64,000 bases of DNA from Paracoxiella cheracis (GTDB taxonomy: Bacteria > Pseudomonadota > Gammaproteobacteria > Coxiellales > Coxiellaceae): assembly GCF_049348705.1 (NCBI RefSeq), contig NZ_CP186485.1, positions 1,550,001 to 1,614,000 of the forward strand. Direction: 5' to 3'. The position numbers and the translations under genes are program-made. This document shows positions 16,701-25,470 of the stretch, one piece after another. Within the stretch, counting starts at the first letter, position 1, and each line of letters starts with the position of its first letter. Below the pieces are notes generated by a model. That model did not search any database and was not told where the DNA came from. It saw only the letters and a list, made by a program, of their open reading frames with translations.

Positions 16701-17013
16701 AAAAAGTTATAGTATGCCGGAAATTATATCTGTTATTGCTAATGCAATGCAGCTAAGTGATAAGACGATAACATCAAAATGCAGAAATGAAAAAAATGTT
16801 ATCGCGAGGAATATGGTAGTTTACTATGGACATTACTATGCGCGATATCATCTTAATTATATTGCGGTATTTTTAAACCGAAGTCCCGCTGGTGTAAGTA
16901 AATCGCTTCATCGTTTGTTATCTTCAAATCAGAGAAAAGGTCAAGTTCAGTACTGGATCAATCGGGTAAGGGAAGCATTCCTCATAAACAGGAAGCGCAC
17001 AAAGTTGAAATAG
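16701..17013 (+). pseudogene. RAYT, C-terminal fragment
   Basis: In frame from the ISd edge: KSYSMPEIISVIANAMQLS then ARNMVVYYGHYYARYHLN and YIAVFLNRSPAGVSKSLHRL. This is the DnaA-C-like helix-turn-helix tail typical of RAYT proteins (a Cys/Glu-rich start, then xxYLARxxxGLSLxEIGxxF-type). The matching N-terminus is at 5926-6339 beside ISd copy 1. The middle part with the HUH motif and catalytic Tyr is not found in the window, so an additional deletion took place. P element C follows 16 bp after the stop. Confidence 0.65.
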
Positions 17014-17029
17014 AGAAGAGAGAAAGTAT

Positions 17030-17107
17030 GTACCGTATTTACACTATCTTTGCAAATAATTTTATTAAAAATCAATAAATTGAATAAGTTAGTGCAAATG
17101 TGACACC
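17030..17107 (+). repeat. P element C (78 bp)
   Basis: Left terminus GTACCGTATTTACACTA, right terminus TAGTGCAAATGTGACACC, 43-nt AT-rich core. Lies directly downstream of the RAYT C-terminal fragment, in the same direction. Confidence 0.85.
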
Positions 17108-17159
17108 GCAGTTGTATATTTAATGAGGTTCAACATTATTGTTAGAAGGAGACTAAGCA

Positions 17160-17480
17160 ATGAAACCGGTAATTATTGGATTAAGTGCGCTGGCTTTGTT
17201 TGGCCTATATAGTAACTCTATGGCACAGCACAGCACAGACACTACCATCGCTCATCAGATGTTATCGCTATCAGCAGTCAAACCGACTGTTAAGCTAATT
17301 GATGATGAGTCTACGACGAACTCTGATCAAGATCAGTCAGGTGGTAGTAGTAGTGATCAAGATTCGAACTCTGACCAAGACCAATCAAATGATAGTAACA
17401 ATGACAGTCAAAACTCAAATTCCGACCAAGATCAGAGTGATGATCAAAGCAGCCAACAAGGTAACGATGACTCGAATTAA
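17160..17480 (+). CDS. Small exported Asp/Ser/Asn/Gln-rich protein (106 aa)
   Basis: AGAAGGAG precedes the ATG. MKPVIIGLSALALFGLYSNS-MA-Q looks like a Sec signal peptide cleaved at about residue 22-23. From residue 53 on it is low complexity: repeated SDQDQS/NSDQ/DSQN units made of D, S, N and Q, strongly acidic and probably disordered. No family recognised. It could be a surface or periplasmic spacer, a metal-binding linker, or a secreted effector-like peptide. A strong terminator follows, so it is monocistronic. The DNA repeats (GATCAAGATCAG-like) may vary in number between strains. Confidence 0.7.
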   Translation: MKPVIIGLSALALFGLYSNSMAQHSTDTTIAHQMLSLSAVKPTVKLIDDESTTNSDQDQSGGSSSDQDSNSDQDQSNDSNNDSQNSNSDQDQSDDQSSQQGNDDSN

Positions 17481-17519
17481 AAAATACTTGATAGGCAGTG
17501 TCGAATAAAATAACTAACT

Positions 17520-17550
17520 CACCCCCTTTTCTTGAAAAAGAAAGGGGGTG
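17520..17550 (+). terminator. Rho-independent terminator
   Basis: Stem CACCCCCTTT / AAAGGGGGTG, extendable by CTT/AAG with one bulge, 40 bp past the stop of the Asp-rich gene. The downstream T-run is weak (GTAGTTTTG), though the stem is strong. Confidence 0.7.
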
Positions 17551-17782
17551 CTGTAGTTTTGTGACAGATATTTTTTACAAAGGCTGTAGGAATTAGGTAG
17601 AATATTTACGTTTTAGTATCTTTCACACACGAATTCTGGTTAAATTAAGTACAAATATATTTGGAAGCATAAATCAATATGGCGAAATTTTCTTATCTTT
17701 TTTTTGATTTTTTGCAATTATTGTTCAAAATAAATATGAACTTATAGGGCGTTTGCAAGAATATTAGACTTGTAGAGAACTG

Positions 17783-19462
17783 ATGAAAGAATGGAAAAAT
17801 AAAAGGAATCAAAAAAAAGCCATCGCACGTCTTGCGGCTGAAAAAGATGCAGCCAAAAAAATAGCGCATGTTAATAAGGTTTTTCTCAAAAACATTACCG
17901 AAGCGTTGCCGCAATATGTTTTTTGGAAAGATCTTCATTCTATCTATTTAGGTTGTAATAAAAACTATGCTACGTTGGTAGGCTTAAACTCACCTGATGA
18001 AATTGTTGGTAAAACTGATAACGATTTGCACTGGCAGCCAATAGGCCATACGACAGCAACTTTTCAAAAAGGTGATAAGGATACTATTCTAGGACAGCCT
18101 ATTACCAATCAAGAAGAAATTTTAGCATTAACAAATGGAAAAACACTCATCACTTTGGTTAGTAAACTACCTATCATGGATGAAGGCAAGATTATTGGAA
18201 TTGTTGGTTACTTTACAGATATCACGGAATTAAAGAAAAAAGAGCAGGAGCTCATTAAAGCGAAAAAAGAAGCGGAAACAGCAAATGAAGCAAAATCAGC
18301 GTTTATGGCTAACATTAGTCATGATATTAGGACGCCATTGACCGGTATGATTGGTATGTCAGAAATATTGCTGAAAGAAGTGGAGAGTGAGCGTGGACGA
18401 GAAGCAGCAGAGAACCTTTTAAAGTCGAGCAATTTGTTGCTCGATTTGTTAAATGAAGTCATTGAAGTGACGCGACTTGCTTCAGAAGAATTGCCGATGC
18501 ATCAAAATAAATTTAGTATGAAAGATCTCATCGACAATCTTGTTATACTTGAAATGCCGTCAATTAATGAAAAAGGTTTGTCGTTAATCATTAACTATGA
18601 CAATAGAATTCCACACTATTTAATAGGTGATGAGAAAAGAATTCATCGTATTTTATTAAATTTAATCAGCAACGCGATTAAATTCACTTTAGAAGGGCGA
18701 ATTGAAATTGCTGTAAATTTAGCTAAAGAAAAAAAAGATCACGTTGTTGTTAAGGTTTTGATTACAGATACTGGAGTTGGGATTTCTCGAGAAGATCAAA
18801 AGATAGTTTTTTCACGTTTCACACGTCTGACAAATTCTCATAAGGGGCAGCATAAGGGATCTGGATTAGGGCTGTCTATCGTTAAACAATTTGTTTCAGA
18901 TATTAAGGGAAAAATTTACCTCAGGAGTAAAGAGGGAAAAGGTACTACATTTAGCTGTATCATACCTTTAAAAAAAATAAACCCAGCCGATCTTGAGTAT
19001 CAAGAGAGCAAGTATCCAAGCAAAAAAGATATACTTTTTACGCGTGAGCAAGTAGTAGATCTTTCTGATATAGGAAAAGGGATTAAAGTATTATTGGTGG
19101 AAGATTCAGAGATCACACAAATGGCTGAAAAAAACATATTGGAAGAGATGGGCTGTGAGATTATCACTGCAGACACGGGTGAAGAGGCTCTCCGTTTATT
19201 TAAAAAAGAAACATACGATGTGGTTTTTATGGACGTTGGGTTGCCCGGCAAGGATGGCTGTCAGGTGGCCAAAGAAATGCGACGCTGGGAATCTGAAAGG
19301 GGCCAGCATGCGATCATTATAGCATTGACTGCTCATATTGAGGAAGATAGTGAGCAGCAGTGTCTAAAAGCAGGTATGGAATATGTAATTACAAAACCCA
19401 TGCGCAAAGAAAACGTTAGGGCTGTTTTTAAAAGGTTTAGCTTGAAAAGTAAGAAAAACTAA
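17783..19462 (+). CDS. Hybrid sensor histidine kinase (PAS-HisKA-HATPase-REC)
   Basis: 559 aa, no membrane segments, so cytoplasmic. Residues 1-30 are a charged coiled-coil-like start; about 35-150 is a PAS domain (FWKDLHSIYLGCNKNY ... GYFTDITELK); HisKA has phospho-acceptor His180 in ANISHDIRTPLTGM; the ATPase shows the N box (LLNLISNAIKF), G1 (DTGVGIS) and G2 (GSGLGLSIVKQF); a C-terminal receiver starts near 433 with acceptor Asp484 in VVFMDVGLPGKDG. Organisation resembles Legionella/ArcB-like kinases. There is no partner output regulator nearby; the downstream DUF3050 gene is on the same strand 125 bp away. Signal unknown. Confidence 0.92.
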   Translation: MKEWKNKRNQKKAIARLAAEKDAAKKIAHVNKVFLKNITEALPQYVFWKDLHSIYLGCNKNYATLVGLNSPDEIVGKTDNDLHWQPIGHTTATFQKGDKDTILGQPITNQEEILALTNGKTLITLVSKLPIMDEGKIIGIVGYFTDITELKKKEQELIKAKKEAETANEAKSAFMANISHDIRTPLTGMIGMSEILLKEVESERGREAAENLLKSSNLLLDLLNEVIEVTRLASEELPMHQNKFSMKDLIDNLVILEMPSINEKGLSLIINYDNRIPHYLIGDEKRIHRILLNLISNAIKFTLEGRIEIAVNLAKEKKDHVVVKVLITDTGVGISREDQKIVFSRFTRLTNSHKGQHKGSGLGLSIVKQFVSDIKGKIYLRSKEGKGTTFSCIIPLKKINPADLEYQESKYPSKKDILFTREQVVDLSDIGKGIKVLLVEDSEITQMAEKNILEEMGCEIITADTGEEALRLFKKETYDVVFMDVGLPGKDGCQVAKEMRRWESERGQHAIIIALTAHIEEDSEQQCLKAGMEYVITKPMRKENVRAVFKRFSLKSKKN

Positions 19463-19587
19463 TAGGCGAATCGATGTAACTTATTGAATGTAAACATAAA
19501 AAATCTTATAGTACGTAGTGTGTACTAATTAAAAGCTTAGGAGTAAAATAGAAGCTTAAGTATTATTACCAGGAAGGTTAAAAAGCA

Positions 19588-20421
19588 ATGAAGCAAAATA
19601 TTTATCAAGTATCAAGCGAGCTTAACATTAGCAACGCTAAGGATCTTACTGAAAGGTTGTCCCCATTAGTTTCTCAAATTGTTAATCATCGTCTATATAG
19701 TAGTATTTCTTCGCTCTCGAGGTTGCAGATATTTATGGGTGAACATGTATTTGCGGTGTGGGACTTTATGTGTTTATTGAAAGAATTGCATCGTCGTCTT
19801 GTGTCTACCAGCGCACCGTGGTTTCCCCCGAAAGATGCACTGAGTGCTAATCTGATTAGCAGCATTTTAGTGGAAGAAGAAGGCGATATCACTGAAGATG
19901 GCAGATATGCGAGCCACTTTGATATTTATCTTTCAGCTATGGAAAAAATTGGTGCCGATACAAGGCCGATGAAACAATTCTTAATTATGCTAATGAATGG
20001 CAGCAGTGTACAAGAAGCAATGGATTTATTAGCAGTAAACCCTAGTACTAAGAACTTTGTTCTCACAACATTTAGTTTTTTTGATCGCCCTTTGCATGAA
20101 TTGGCAGCCACTTTTGTATATGGTCGAGAGGGTATTACTTCATCGATGTTTACTCCTATGCTCAAACAATTGGAATCTAATTTGAGTCAGGGTGAAGATA
20201 AATATAGTACGGTCGTTTATTATTTTAAACGACATATTTCTCTCGATGAGGGTGAACATTTTCCCAAGGCGCTGAAAATGCTTGAAATCCTCGTTGGTAA
20301 CGATCCGCAAAAGCTGAAAGAAACGGAGCAGGCTGCTATCTCTGCGCTAGAAGCTAGGATAGAGTTCTTAACAAGTATTTACGATCGTTTTGAATCGCTT
20401 TCTGTGGCAAGAAACTATTAA
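19588..20421 (+). CDS. DUF3050 family protein (haem-oxygenase-like fold)
   Basis: 277 aa. Matches the DUF3050 pattern: LSPLVSQIVNHRLYSSI, FMGEHVFAVWDFMCLLKEL, APWFPPKDA, LVEEEGDITEDG, SHFDIYLSAMEKIGADTRP, FVYGREGITSSMF and YYFKRHISLDEGEHFPKAL. The conserved His and Glu residues (HVFAVWDF, EEE, RHIxLDxxEH) sit where haem-oxygenase-like di-iron enzymes have metal ligands, so an oxidase-type activity is plausible, but no reaction is established from sequence. AGGAAGG precedes ATG. Cytoplasmic. Possibly expressed with the upstream kinase. Confidence 0.85.
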   Translation: MKQNIYQVSSELNISNAKDLTERLSPLVSQIVNHRLYSSISSLSRLQIFMGEHVFAVWDFMCLLKELHRRLVSTSAPWFPPKDALSANLISSILVEEEGDITEDGRYASHFDIYLSAMEKIGADTRPMKQFLIMLMNGSSVQEAMDLLAVNPSTKNFVLTTFSFFDRPLHELAATFVYGREGITSSMFTPMLKQLESNLSQGEDKYSTVVYYFKRHISLDEGEHFPKALKMLEILVGNDPQKLKETEQAAISALEARIEFLTSIYDRFESLSVARNY

Positions 20422-20670
20422 GAGCGCCTCTTAAAATCTATTTTTTGCTAATGAAGTGGCATTTCAGCTCCTTGAGTGTCGCAATTAAAATCGATAAAAT
20501 GGTTTCTAGAGAAATATCGTTGAATTTCATATATGAGATAATGTATGGTTGAGAAACTTTTTTCCTATGGCACCCTTCAGCTCGAAAATGTTCAATTAGA
20601 GAATTTTGGTCGCAAATTAGTAGTGACCTTCCCCCTAAACTAGTACCAGGACACCGATGAGATATTCATG

Positions 20671-21489
20671 TTAAGCAGCCTGTTTCGCAAATTCAATAGG
20701 CGGCATATAATTTAATGAACTGTGTGGTCTTTTAGTATTGTAGTGCTTTCTCCATTGGTTGATTTCATGTCGGGCTTCTTCAATTGAACGAAACCAGTGT
20801 TGATTTAAACATTCGTTGCGGAACTTGCCATTTAAGCTTTCAACAAACGCATTCTGAGTTGGCTTTCCAGGTTGAATGAAAGCAAGCTTGGTTTTGTTTT
20901 CCCTGGACCAAAAGAACATTGCTTTGCTTGTAAACTCTGTACCATTATCACAAACAATTTGTTTTGGCAGCCTGCGTTGCTCACTAAGCTCTGCTAGGAA
21001 GCGTGCCACCTGACGTCCTGATATAGAAAATGCTGTTAGCTGGCCAATAAGTTCACGATTAAAATCATCGATAATGTTTAGCACACGAAAACGCCTTCCA
21101 TTGGCCAGCTGATCGTAAACAAAATCCATCGACCAACGCTCATTTCTCTGAGTCGGTGATGACATCACTAATCGTAGTCGCTGTATTTTTTTACGCTTTT
21201 TTGTACGCACCTGGAGCTTTTCTTCTTTGTAAATCCGGTAGGTTTTTTTCTTATTCATGACAAGCCCCTCTGCTTTTAAGAGGCTGTGAAGCATTAAATA
21301 ACCATACCGAGAATACTGAGCTGCCAATTCTTTTAATCGAGCTCTAATCAACTCGTCTCGTCGCTTTTTGGGTCCGTAACGGTAAGCCGTTCGACTTAGC
21401 CCGACTAGCTTGCAGGCCATTCGTTCACTCAGCTTAAAGGCGCTCATTAAGTGACAAACAACCTGCTTCTTGCTAGCAGGCGTTACCAC
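20671..21489 (-). CDS. ISc OrfB transposase (IS3 family)
   Basis: 272 aa. N-terminal HTH_21 (LVGLSRTAYRYGPKKRRDE), then rve core: WSMDFVYDQLANGRRFRVL, QIVCDNGTEFTSKAM and PTQNAFVESLNGKFRNECL supply the D, D and E residues, and HYNTKRPHSSLNYMPP the C-terminal motif. Normally made as an OrfAB fusion by -1 frameshift. The gene looks intact. Confidence 0.92.
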   Translation of the reverse strand: MVTPASKKQVVCHLMSAFKLSERMACKLVGLSRTAYRYGPKKRRDELIRARLKELAAQYSRYGYLMLHSLLKAEGLVMNKKKTYRIYKEEKLQVRTKKRKKIQRLRLVMSSPTQRNERWSMDFVYDQLANGRRFRVLNIIDDFNRELIGQLTAFSISGRQVARFLAELSEQRRLPKQIVCDNGTEFTSKAMFFWSRENKTKLAFIQPGKPTQNAFVESLNGKFRNECLNQHWFRSIEEARHEINQWRKHYNTKRPHSSLNYMPPIEFAKQAA

Positions 21490-21746
21490 TTTTTTGAAAC
21501 AACATCCTTGAGCGCTTCATTTTCTAACATCTTTTCAGCCAGCAGCTTTTTTAACTTATTGTTCTCGGACTCCAGCTCTCGCAGGCGCTTAGCTTCGTTA
21601 ACCTCTAGGCCAGCATACTTGCTACGCCAATTGTAAAAAGTACCGCCAGATATGCCTAAGCGACGGCACAGGTCTTCCACCTTAGCGCCACTTTCATGCT
21701 CTTTGATCGCTTTAATGATTTGTTCTTCTGTATAACGTTTTTTCAT
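21483..21746 (-). CDS. ISc OrfA (helix-turn-helix)
   Basis: 87 aa: MKKRYTEEQIIKAIKEHESG ... LCRRLGISGGTFYNWRSKYA, then a leucine zipper (LRELESENNKLKKLLAEK). Ends DVVSKKW, with the slippery AAAAAAG in the last codons leading into orfB. Intact. Confidence 0.92.
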   Translation of the reverse strand: MKKRYTEEQIIKAIKEHESGAKVEDLCRRLGISGGTFYNWRSKYAGLEVNEAKRLRELESENNKLKKLLAEKMLENEALKDVVSKKW

Positions 21747-21970
21747 GTTGAGATCTCCTCGGTCGTAGAATAATTGGAAATCTCATCCATGTCATGGTGT
21801 TAAGTTTGGGGGAAAGGTCATGTCAAATGTTGTATAAAAACAAACCTCAAAATTTATCTTTTTTTCAAAAAAATCAGATATTTTTTGTTATTAGGTAGTG
21901 ACTTAGACTACTACCTTGTGGTAGAGTATGTGTGTATTTATGAGCATTTTTACCAAGAAAGGTGGATAAC

Positions 21971-22792
21971 ATGTTATTACAGCAATTCATAAAAAAACTC
22001 GTTTCAACGCAGAAAAAAAATAGCAAGTGGTGTATACGAAAAACTACACTATATCTTTGTAGATTTATACTATCAATATCTATTCTCGGGCTAATGAGTA
22101 GCATTTGTATTTCTGGAGGTCCGGAACCGTTCGAGCCATTGGATAACTCAGGTTTCTATGTATCTGCTTTTGGTGGTATTGGTTATCTTCCTAAAACAAA
22201 CTATAAAGTGACTATTGGAACCAGTGATTTAATAGCATTAAGGATTACATTCAAACATCCCTCAAGATCTTTTGGCGTAGGTTTGGGTTATCAATACAAC
22301 GCTTGGCGTATCGAAGTTGCCTTTCGTTCCATCACAACCGATATTAATTATGAAAACCTTATCCTTGATCCCCCGGCTACTTTTACTTTAGAGCCAAATG
22401 ACAAAAAGGGTAGTATTGCTTACACCTACACATTTAATACCTATTACGATTTTGCCATGAACTCCAAATTATCACCTTATATCGGTGTGGGTCTTGGATA
22501 CATCTATCTTAATAGCAATTTAGCTTCTGCAGCAGTAGCATCTGGGCAAGCTGGCCGAGTAGTGTTTTTCCCAAACCAGTTTTCTTCAGGTGGACTTATC
22601 TATCAGGGCATATTTGGCCTTCTGTATCGTGTTACCACGCATTGGAATTTGTATTTAGACTACCGTTATCTTGGGAGTTTTAGCCTAAGCCGTGCCGCGG
22701 CAAGAGGAGATAATTTCTCAAACAGGATAGAGACTTATTACCCGAAATACAGTGCAAATCTAGTTACGCTTGGAATTACCTATAAATTTTAA
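21971..22792 (+). CDS. Outer-membrane beta-barrel protein (porin/opacity-like)
   Basis: ATG 21971 has AAAGGTGG 7 nt upstream; an in-frame GTG three codons earlier is less likely. A basic N-terminus then a long hydrophobic stretch (LYLCRFILSISILGLMSSIC) acts as signal sequence. The mature part alternates in OmpW/opacity-like strands: SGFYVSAFGGIGYLP, SFGVGLGYQYNAWRIEVAFR, KLSPYIGVGLGYIYLN, WNLYLDYRYLGSF, and ends NLVTLGITYKF with the C-terminal Phe used by the BAM machinery. About 8 strands expected. Role (adhesion, channel) unknown. A long signal region of about 40 residues is unusual. Confidence 0.8.
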   Translation: MLLQQFIKKLVSTQKKNSKWCIRKTTLYLCRFILSISILGLMSSICISGGPEPFEPLDNSGFYVSAFGGIGYLPKTNYKVTIGTSDLIALRITFKHPSRSFGVGLGYQYNAWRIEVAFRSITTDINYENLILDPPATFTLEPNDKKGSIAYTYTFNTYYDFAMNSKLSPYIGVGLGYIYLNSNLASAAVASGQAGRVVFFPNQFSSGGLIYQGIFGLLYRVTTHWNLYLDYRYLGSFSLSRAAARGDNFSNRIETYYPKYSANLVTLGITYKF

Positions 22793-22885
22793 ATAGGCTT
22801 AGACCTGGGTGCATAAAACCAAGTCCATATTTAAAATAACCACATGCTTTGGCTGCGGCATAAAAAAAGAAGGTGTCCGTTAAAT

Positions 22886-24168
22886 TGTAAACCTTCAGAC
22901 TTGATCTGACACTCCTGGTCAGTTAGAGTAAAATTTAATTGACCAACCTTAAACAACCAACACGAGGAGTGTCATTATGACCAGTGTATCCGAAAAGATT
23001 ATCAAACCCAAATTAGGTTTACTAGAGCTGTCTAAACAATTGGGAAATGTTTCACAAGCCTGCAAGGTTATGGGTTATTCACACGACAGTTTTTACCGTT
23101 TCAAAACACTTTATGAAAATGGTGGCGAAGAAGCACTCCATGATATGAGTAAGAAGAAACCGAATGAAAAAAATAGAGTGCCGTTACATGTAGAAGAAGC
23201 GGTAATTGCTTTGGCTATTGAAAACCCAGCGTTAGGTCAGGCACGTGCGGCCAATGAATTACTGGCGCGAGGCATTATCGTATCGAGCAGCGGAGTTCGT
23301 TCGGTGTGGCTACGTAATGATCTAGAGACTTTTAAGAAGCGACTAAAAGCGCTTGAAGCGAAATCGGCGCAAGACGGTATGTTATTAACGGAAGAACAAT
23401 GACAAGCATTAGAAAAATCAAAACGAGAAAAAGAAGCGCACGGCGAGATTGAAACAGAACACCCAGGTTATTTAGGTTCTCAGGATACGTATTATGTTGG
23501 CACGATGAAGGGCGTTGGCCGTATTTATGAGCAGACTTTTGTCGATACCTATAGCAGAATCGCTTTTGCGAAGTTATACACGGAGAAAACAGCGATGACG
23601 GCAGCTCATTTATTAAATGAACGTGTATTGCCATGGTTTAATGAGCAAGGTATCCGATTGCTGCGTATGCTCACGGATCGCGGGACGGAATATTGTGGAA
23701 AAATTGAGAACCACGCCTATCAACTTTATTTAGCAGTTGAAGACATTGACCATTCGAAAACACGCGCACGTTCTCCGCAGACCAATGGTATTTGTGAACG
23801 TTTTCATAAAACGATTAAACAAGAATTTTATGATGTTGCTTTTCGAAAAAAAATATATCGTTCCCTAGAAGAATTACAACAAGACGTTGATGCGTGGATC
23901 AAAACATATAATGAGGTCAGGCCCCATTCCGGCGAGCGTTGTTATGGAAAAACACCCATGCAAACTTTTCTTGATGCAAAGCATTTGGCACAAGAAAAAG
24001 AATTAGATAAACTATGTAAAACTATTCCAAGCGTGTCGGCAGATGAATTGAATAAGGCGCACAGTAATCACGACACGCAACTGGTAGAGGAGTAATTAGA
24101 ATCCGATCTATCGGACAGAAAATATGTCCCATAAATCTCAACTGTCAGATCAAGTCGAGAGTTCTACA
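22886..24168 (+). mobile_element. ISa copy 2 (IS481-like, 1283 bp)
   Basis: Same length as copy 1, opposite orientation. Left terminus at TGTAAACC 22886, right terminus ending TTCTACA 24168. The right side abuts truncated R element R4, so ISa again sits against R DNA. No target duplication. Confidence 0.92.
22977..24095 (+). pseudogene. ISa transposase with in-frame TGA
   Basis: HTH part 22977-23399, TGA at 23400-23402, and the DDE part continuing in the same frame to TAA 24093 (196 aa from internal Met at 23505). Differs from copy 1 at a few residues (SHDS for SRDS, HVEEAV for HVEEGV, HLAQ for HLPQ) but has the identical TGA. Confidence 0.8.
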
Positions 24169-24297
24169 TCGACTACGCACGGGCTCTCAACTGACTCGAC
24201 GCCTCGTAAAGATTTTTTGCAGTCGCTTACGCTCGGCAAAAAATCCCAGCCTACCCCAGAATACGCCCCTTCGCTTCGCTCTCCATCGCGCGCATCG
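24169..24297 (+). repeat. R element R4, 3' half (129 bp)
   Basis: Matches the second half of the 249 bp R element, including the GATTTTTTGC...GCAAAAAATC inverted repeat, ending GCGCATCG. Cut by ISa copy 2 on the left. It now forms the upstream region of the amidase gene. Confidence 0.82.
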
Positions 24298-24325
24298 AAG
24301 GAAATTAACTTAAGGAGAAAAACAC

Positions 24326-25219
24326 ATGCCTTATTCTGTAAACACTGACTACAAATCCCAGAGCTTCAATAATCGTATTCGATTTTTAGTACTGCATTAT
24401 ACGGCAGCAAATTTTAAGACGTCGTTGGAAACGTTGACAAAAGGCAACGTGAGTGCGCATTATTTAGTGCCTGAAGAACCTATGGATGATAAACGAGAGC
24501 TATTTTCTTTAGTACCCGACGACAAGCGCGCCTGGCATGCCGGCACCAGTGCGTGGCAAAACCGTGAGAACCTTAATGACACCTCCATTGGTATTGAAAT
24601 CGTTAATTTAGGTTATGTTGATGAGCGAGGAAATAGGAAGTGGGTTCCTTTTGCTGATTATCAAATTGAAACAGTGATTGAATTATCCAAGTATATTATT
24701 AACCGCTACAAAATTCAGCCTACTGATATTGTGGGACATGGTGATATTGCGCCTGGCCGTAAGGTAGACCCAGGTCCTTTATTTCCATGGAAAACATTAT
24801 ACGAACGAGGTGTTGGTGCTTGGTATAATGAAGCGGATAAAGTAGCTGCCGAAAGTGAATTTGCACAAGAGACTATCGATATATTGTGGGTTCAGAAGAA
24901 TCTAAAGACCTATGGATATTCAGTAAAAACGACTGGGGAGCTTGATCAACAAACTAAAAAAGTTGTGACCGCTTTTCAAATGCATTTTCGACCAAGTAAT
25001 TACTCAGGTATTCCAGACTGTGAAACGTGTGCAATTTTACAGGCCTTGGTGAAGAAATATTATCCAACGGCTACGTTAAGTGAAAAGCAGAAGCATGGCG
25101 GGGACAAATCAAGCAAACAAATGCGGTCCAGCTTATTTAGTAGTCAACCTATAGCTATGGGTTGTGATAGTCAAATGGAAAAAGACCCCACTAACTCGTC
25201 AACGCCTTTAACACGTTGA
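24326..25219 (+). CDS. amiD: N-acetylmuramoyl-L-alanine amidase (AmiD-like)
   Basis: Zn-dependent amidase_2 domain at residues 15-165 (LVLHYTAANF, SAHYLVPE, AWHAG, SIGIEIVN, IVGHGDIAPGRKVDPG; His, His and a C-terminal DPG for Zn and catalysis), then a PG_binding_1 domain (residues 190-250; WVQKNLKTYGYSVKTTGELD). Cleaves the amide between MurNAc and L-Ala. AmiD proteins are usually periplasmic lipoproteins, but here MPYSVNTDYKS has no signal; R4 lies 28 bp upstream of the start and may have replaced the original 5' end. Start has AAGGAG 11 nt upstream. If cytoplasmic it would act as a muropeptide amidase. Confidence 0.88.
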   Translation: MPYSVNTDYKSQSFNNRIRFLVLHYTAANFKTSLETLTKGNVSAHYLVPEEPMDDKRELFSLVPDDKRAWHAGTSAWQNRENLNDTSIGIEIVNLGYVDERGNRKWVPFADYQIETVIELSKYIINRYKIQPTDIVGHGDIAPGRKVDPGPLFPWKTLYERGVGAWYNEADKVAAESEFAQETIDILWVQKNLKTYGYSVKTTGELDQQTKKVVTAFQMHFRPSNYSGIPDCETCAILQALVKKYYPTATLSEKQKHGGDKSSKQMRSSLFSSQPIAMGCDSQMEKDPTNSSTPLTR

Positions 25220-25244
25220 TTGGTGATTGGACACTAGATTCTCA

Positions 25245-25299
25245 GCTCATATTTTTCCGACGGCGATAAAATCTATTACCGCCTCTTAAAAATATGAGC
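25245..25299 (+). terminator. Stem-loop downstream of amidase
   Basis: Perfect 12-bp arms GCTCATATTTTT / AAAAATATGAGC, with an inner GGCG/CGCC pair around ATAAAATCTATTAC. Lies 25 bp after the amidase stop. No poly-T directly follows on either strand apart from the arm itself. Confidence 0.5.
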
Positions 25300-25470
25300 C
25301 CCCTCTCGTATCGGCAAATGCTTGATGATTGTATCTTTACCCAAATCTGATAGAATGGGCCATACTTTCGACATGCCTAGAAACCAGAAAAATATCACTG
25401 ACAATCAGTAGGTTAAGTGACAAACAAAGATCAAGTTATGAGTATTTTTCTATCTATAAAAGGAGTTCAA

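Larger units (their letters stand above)
20624..21820 (-). mobile_element. ISc (IS3 family, IS407-like, 1197 bp)
   Basis: Terminal inverted repeats TGACCTTCCCCCTAAACT (left) and TGACCTTTCCCCCAAACTT (right, reverse complement). Contains orfA and orfB overlapping by 7 bp with an A-AAA-AAG slippery site. No clear target duplication at the edges. A 113 bp piece of a second copy is at 2834-2946. Confidence 0.9.

Noticed and set aside
17330..17470. Short direct repeats that could suggest a CRISPR array
   Set aside because: Repeats are codon-level (DQDQS) within an open reading frame, have irregular spacing and no spacers.
24124..24348. Open frame across the ISa end and R4
   Set aside because: Crosses an IS terminus and a repeat, so it cannot be an evolved gene; the amidase begins in another frame.
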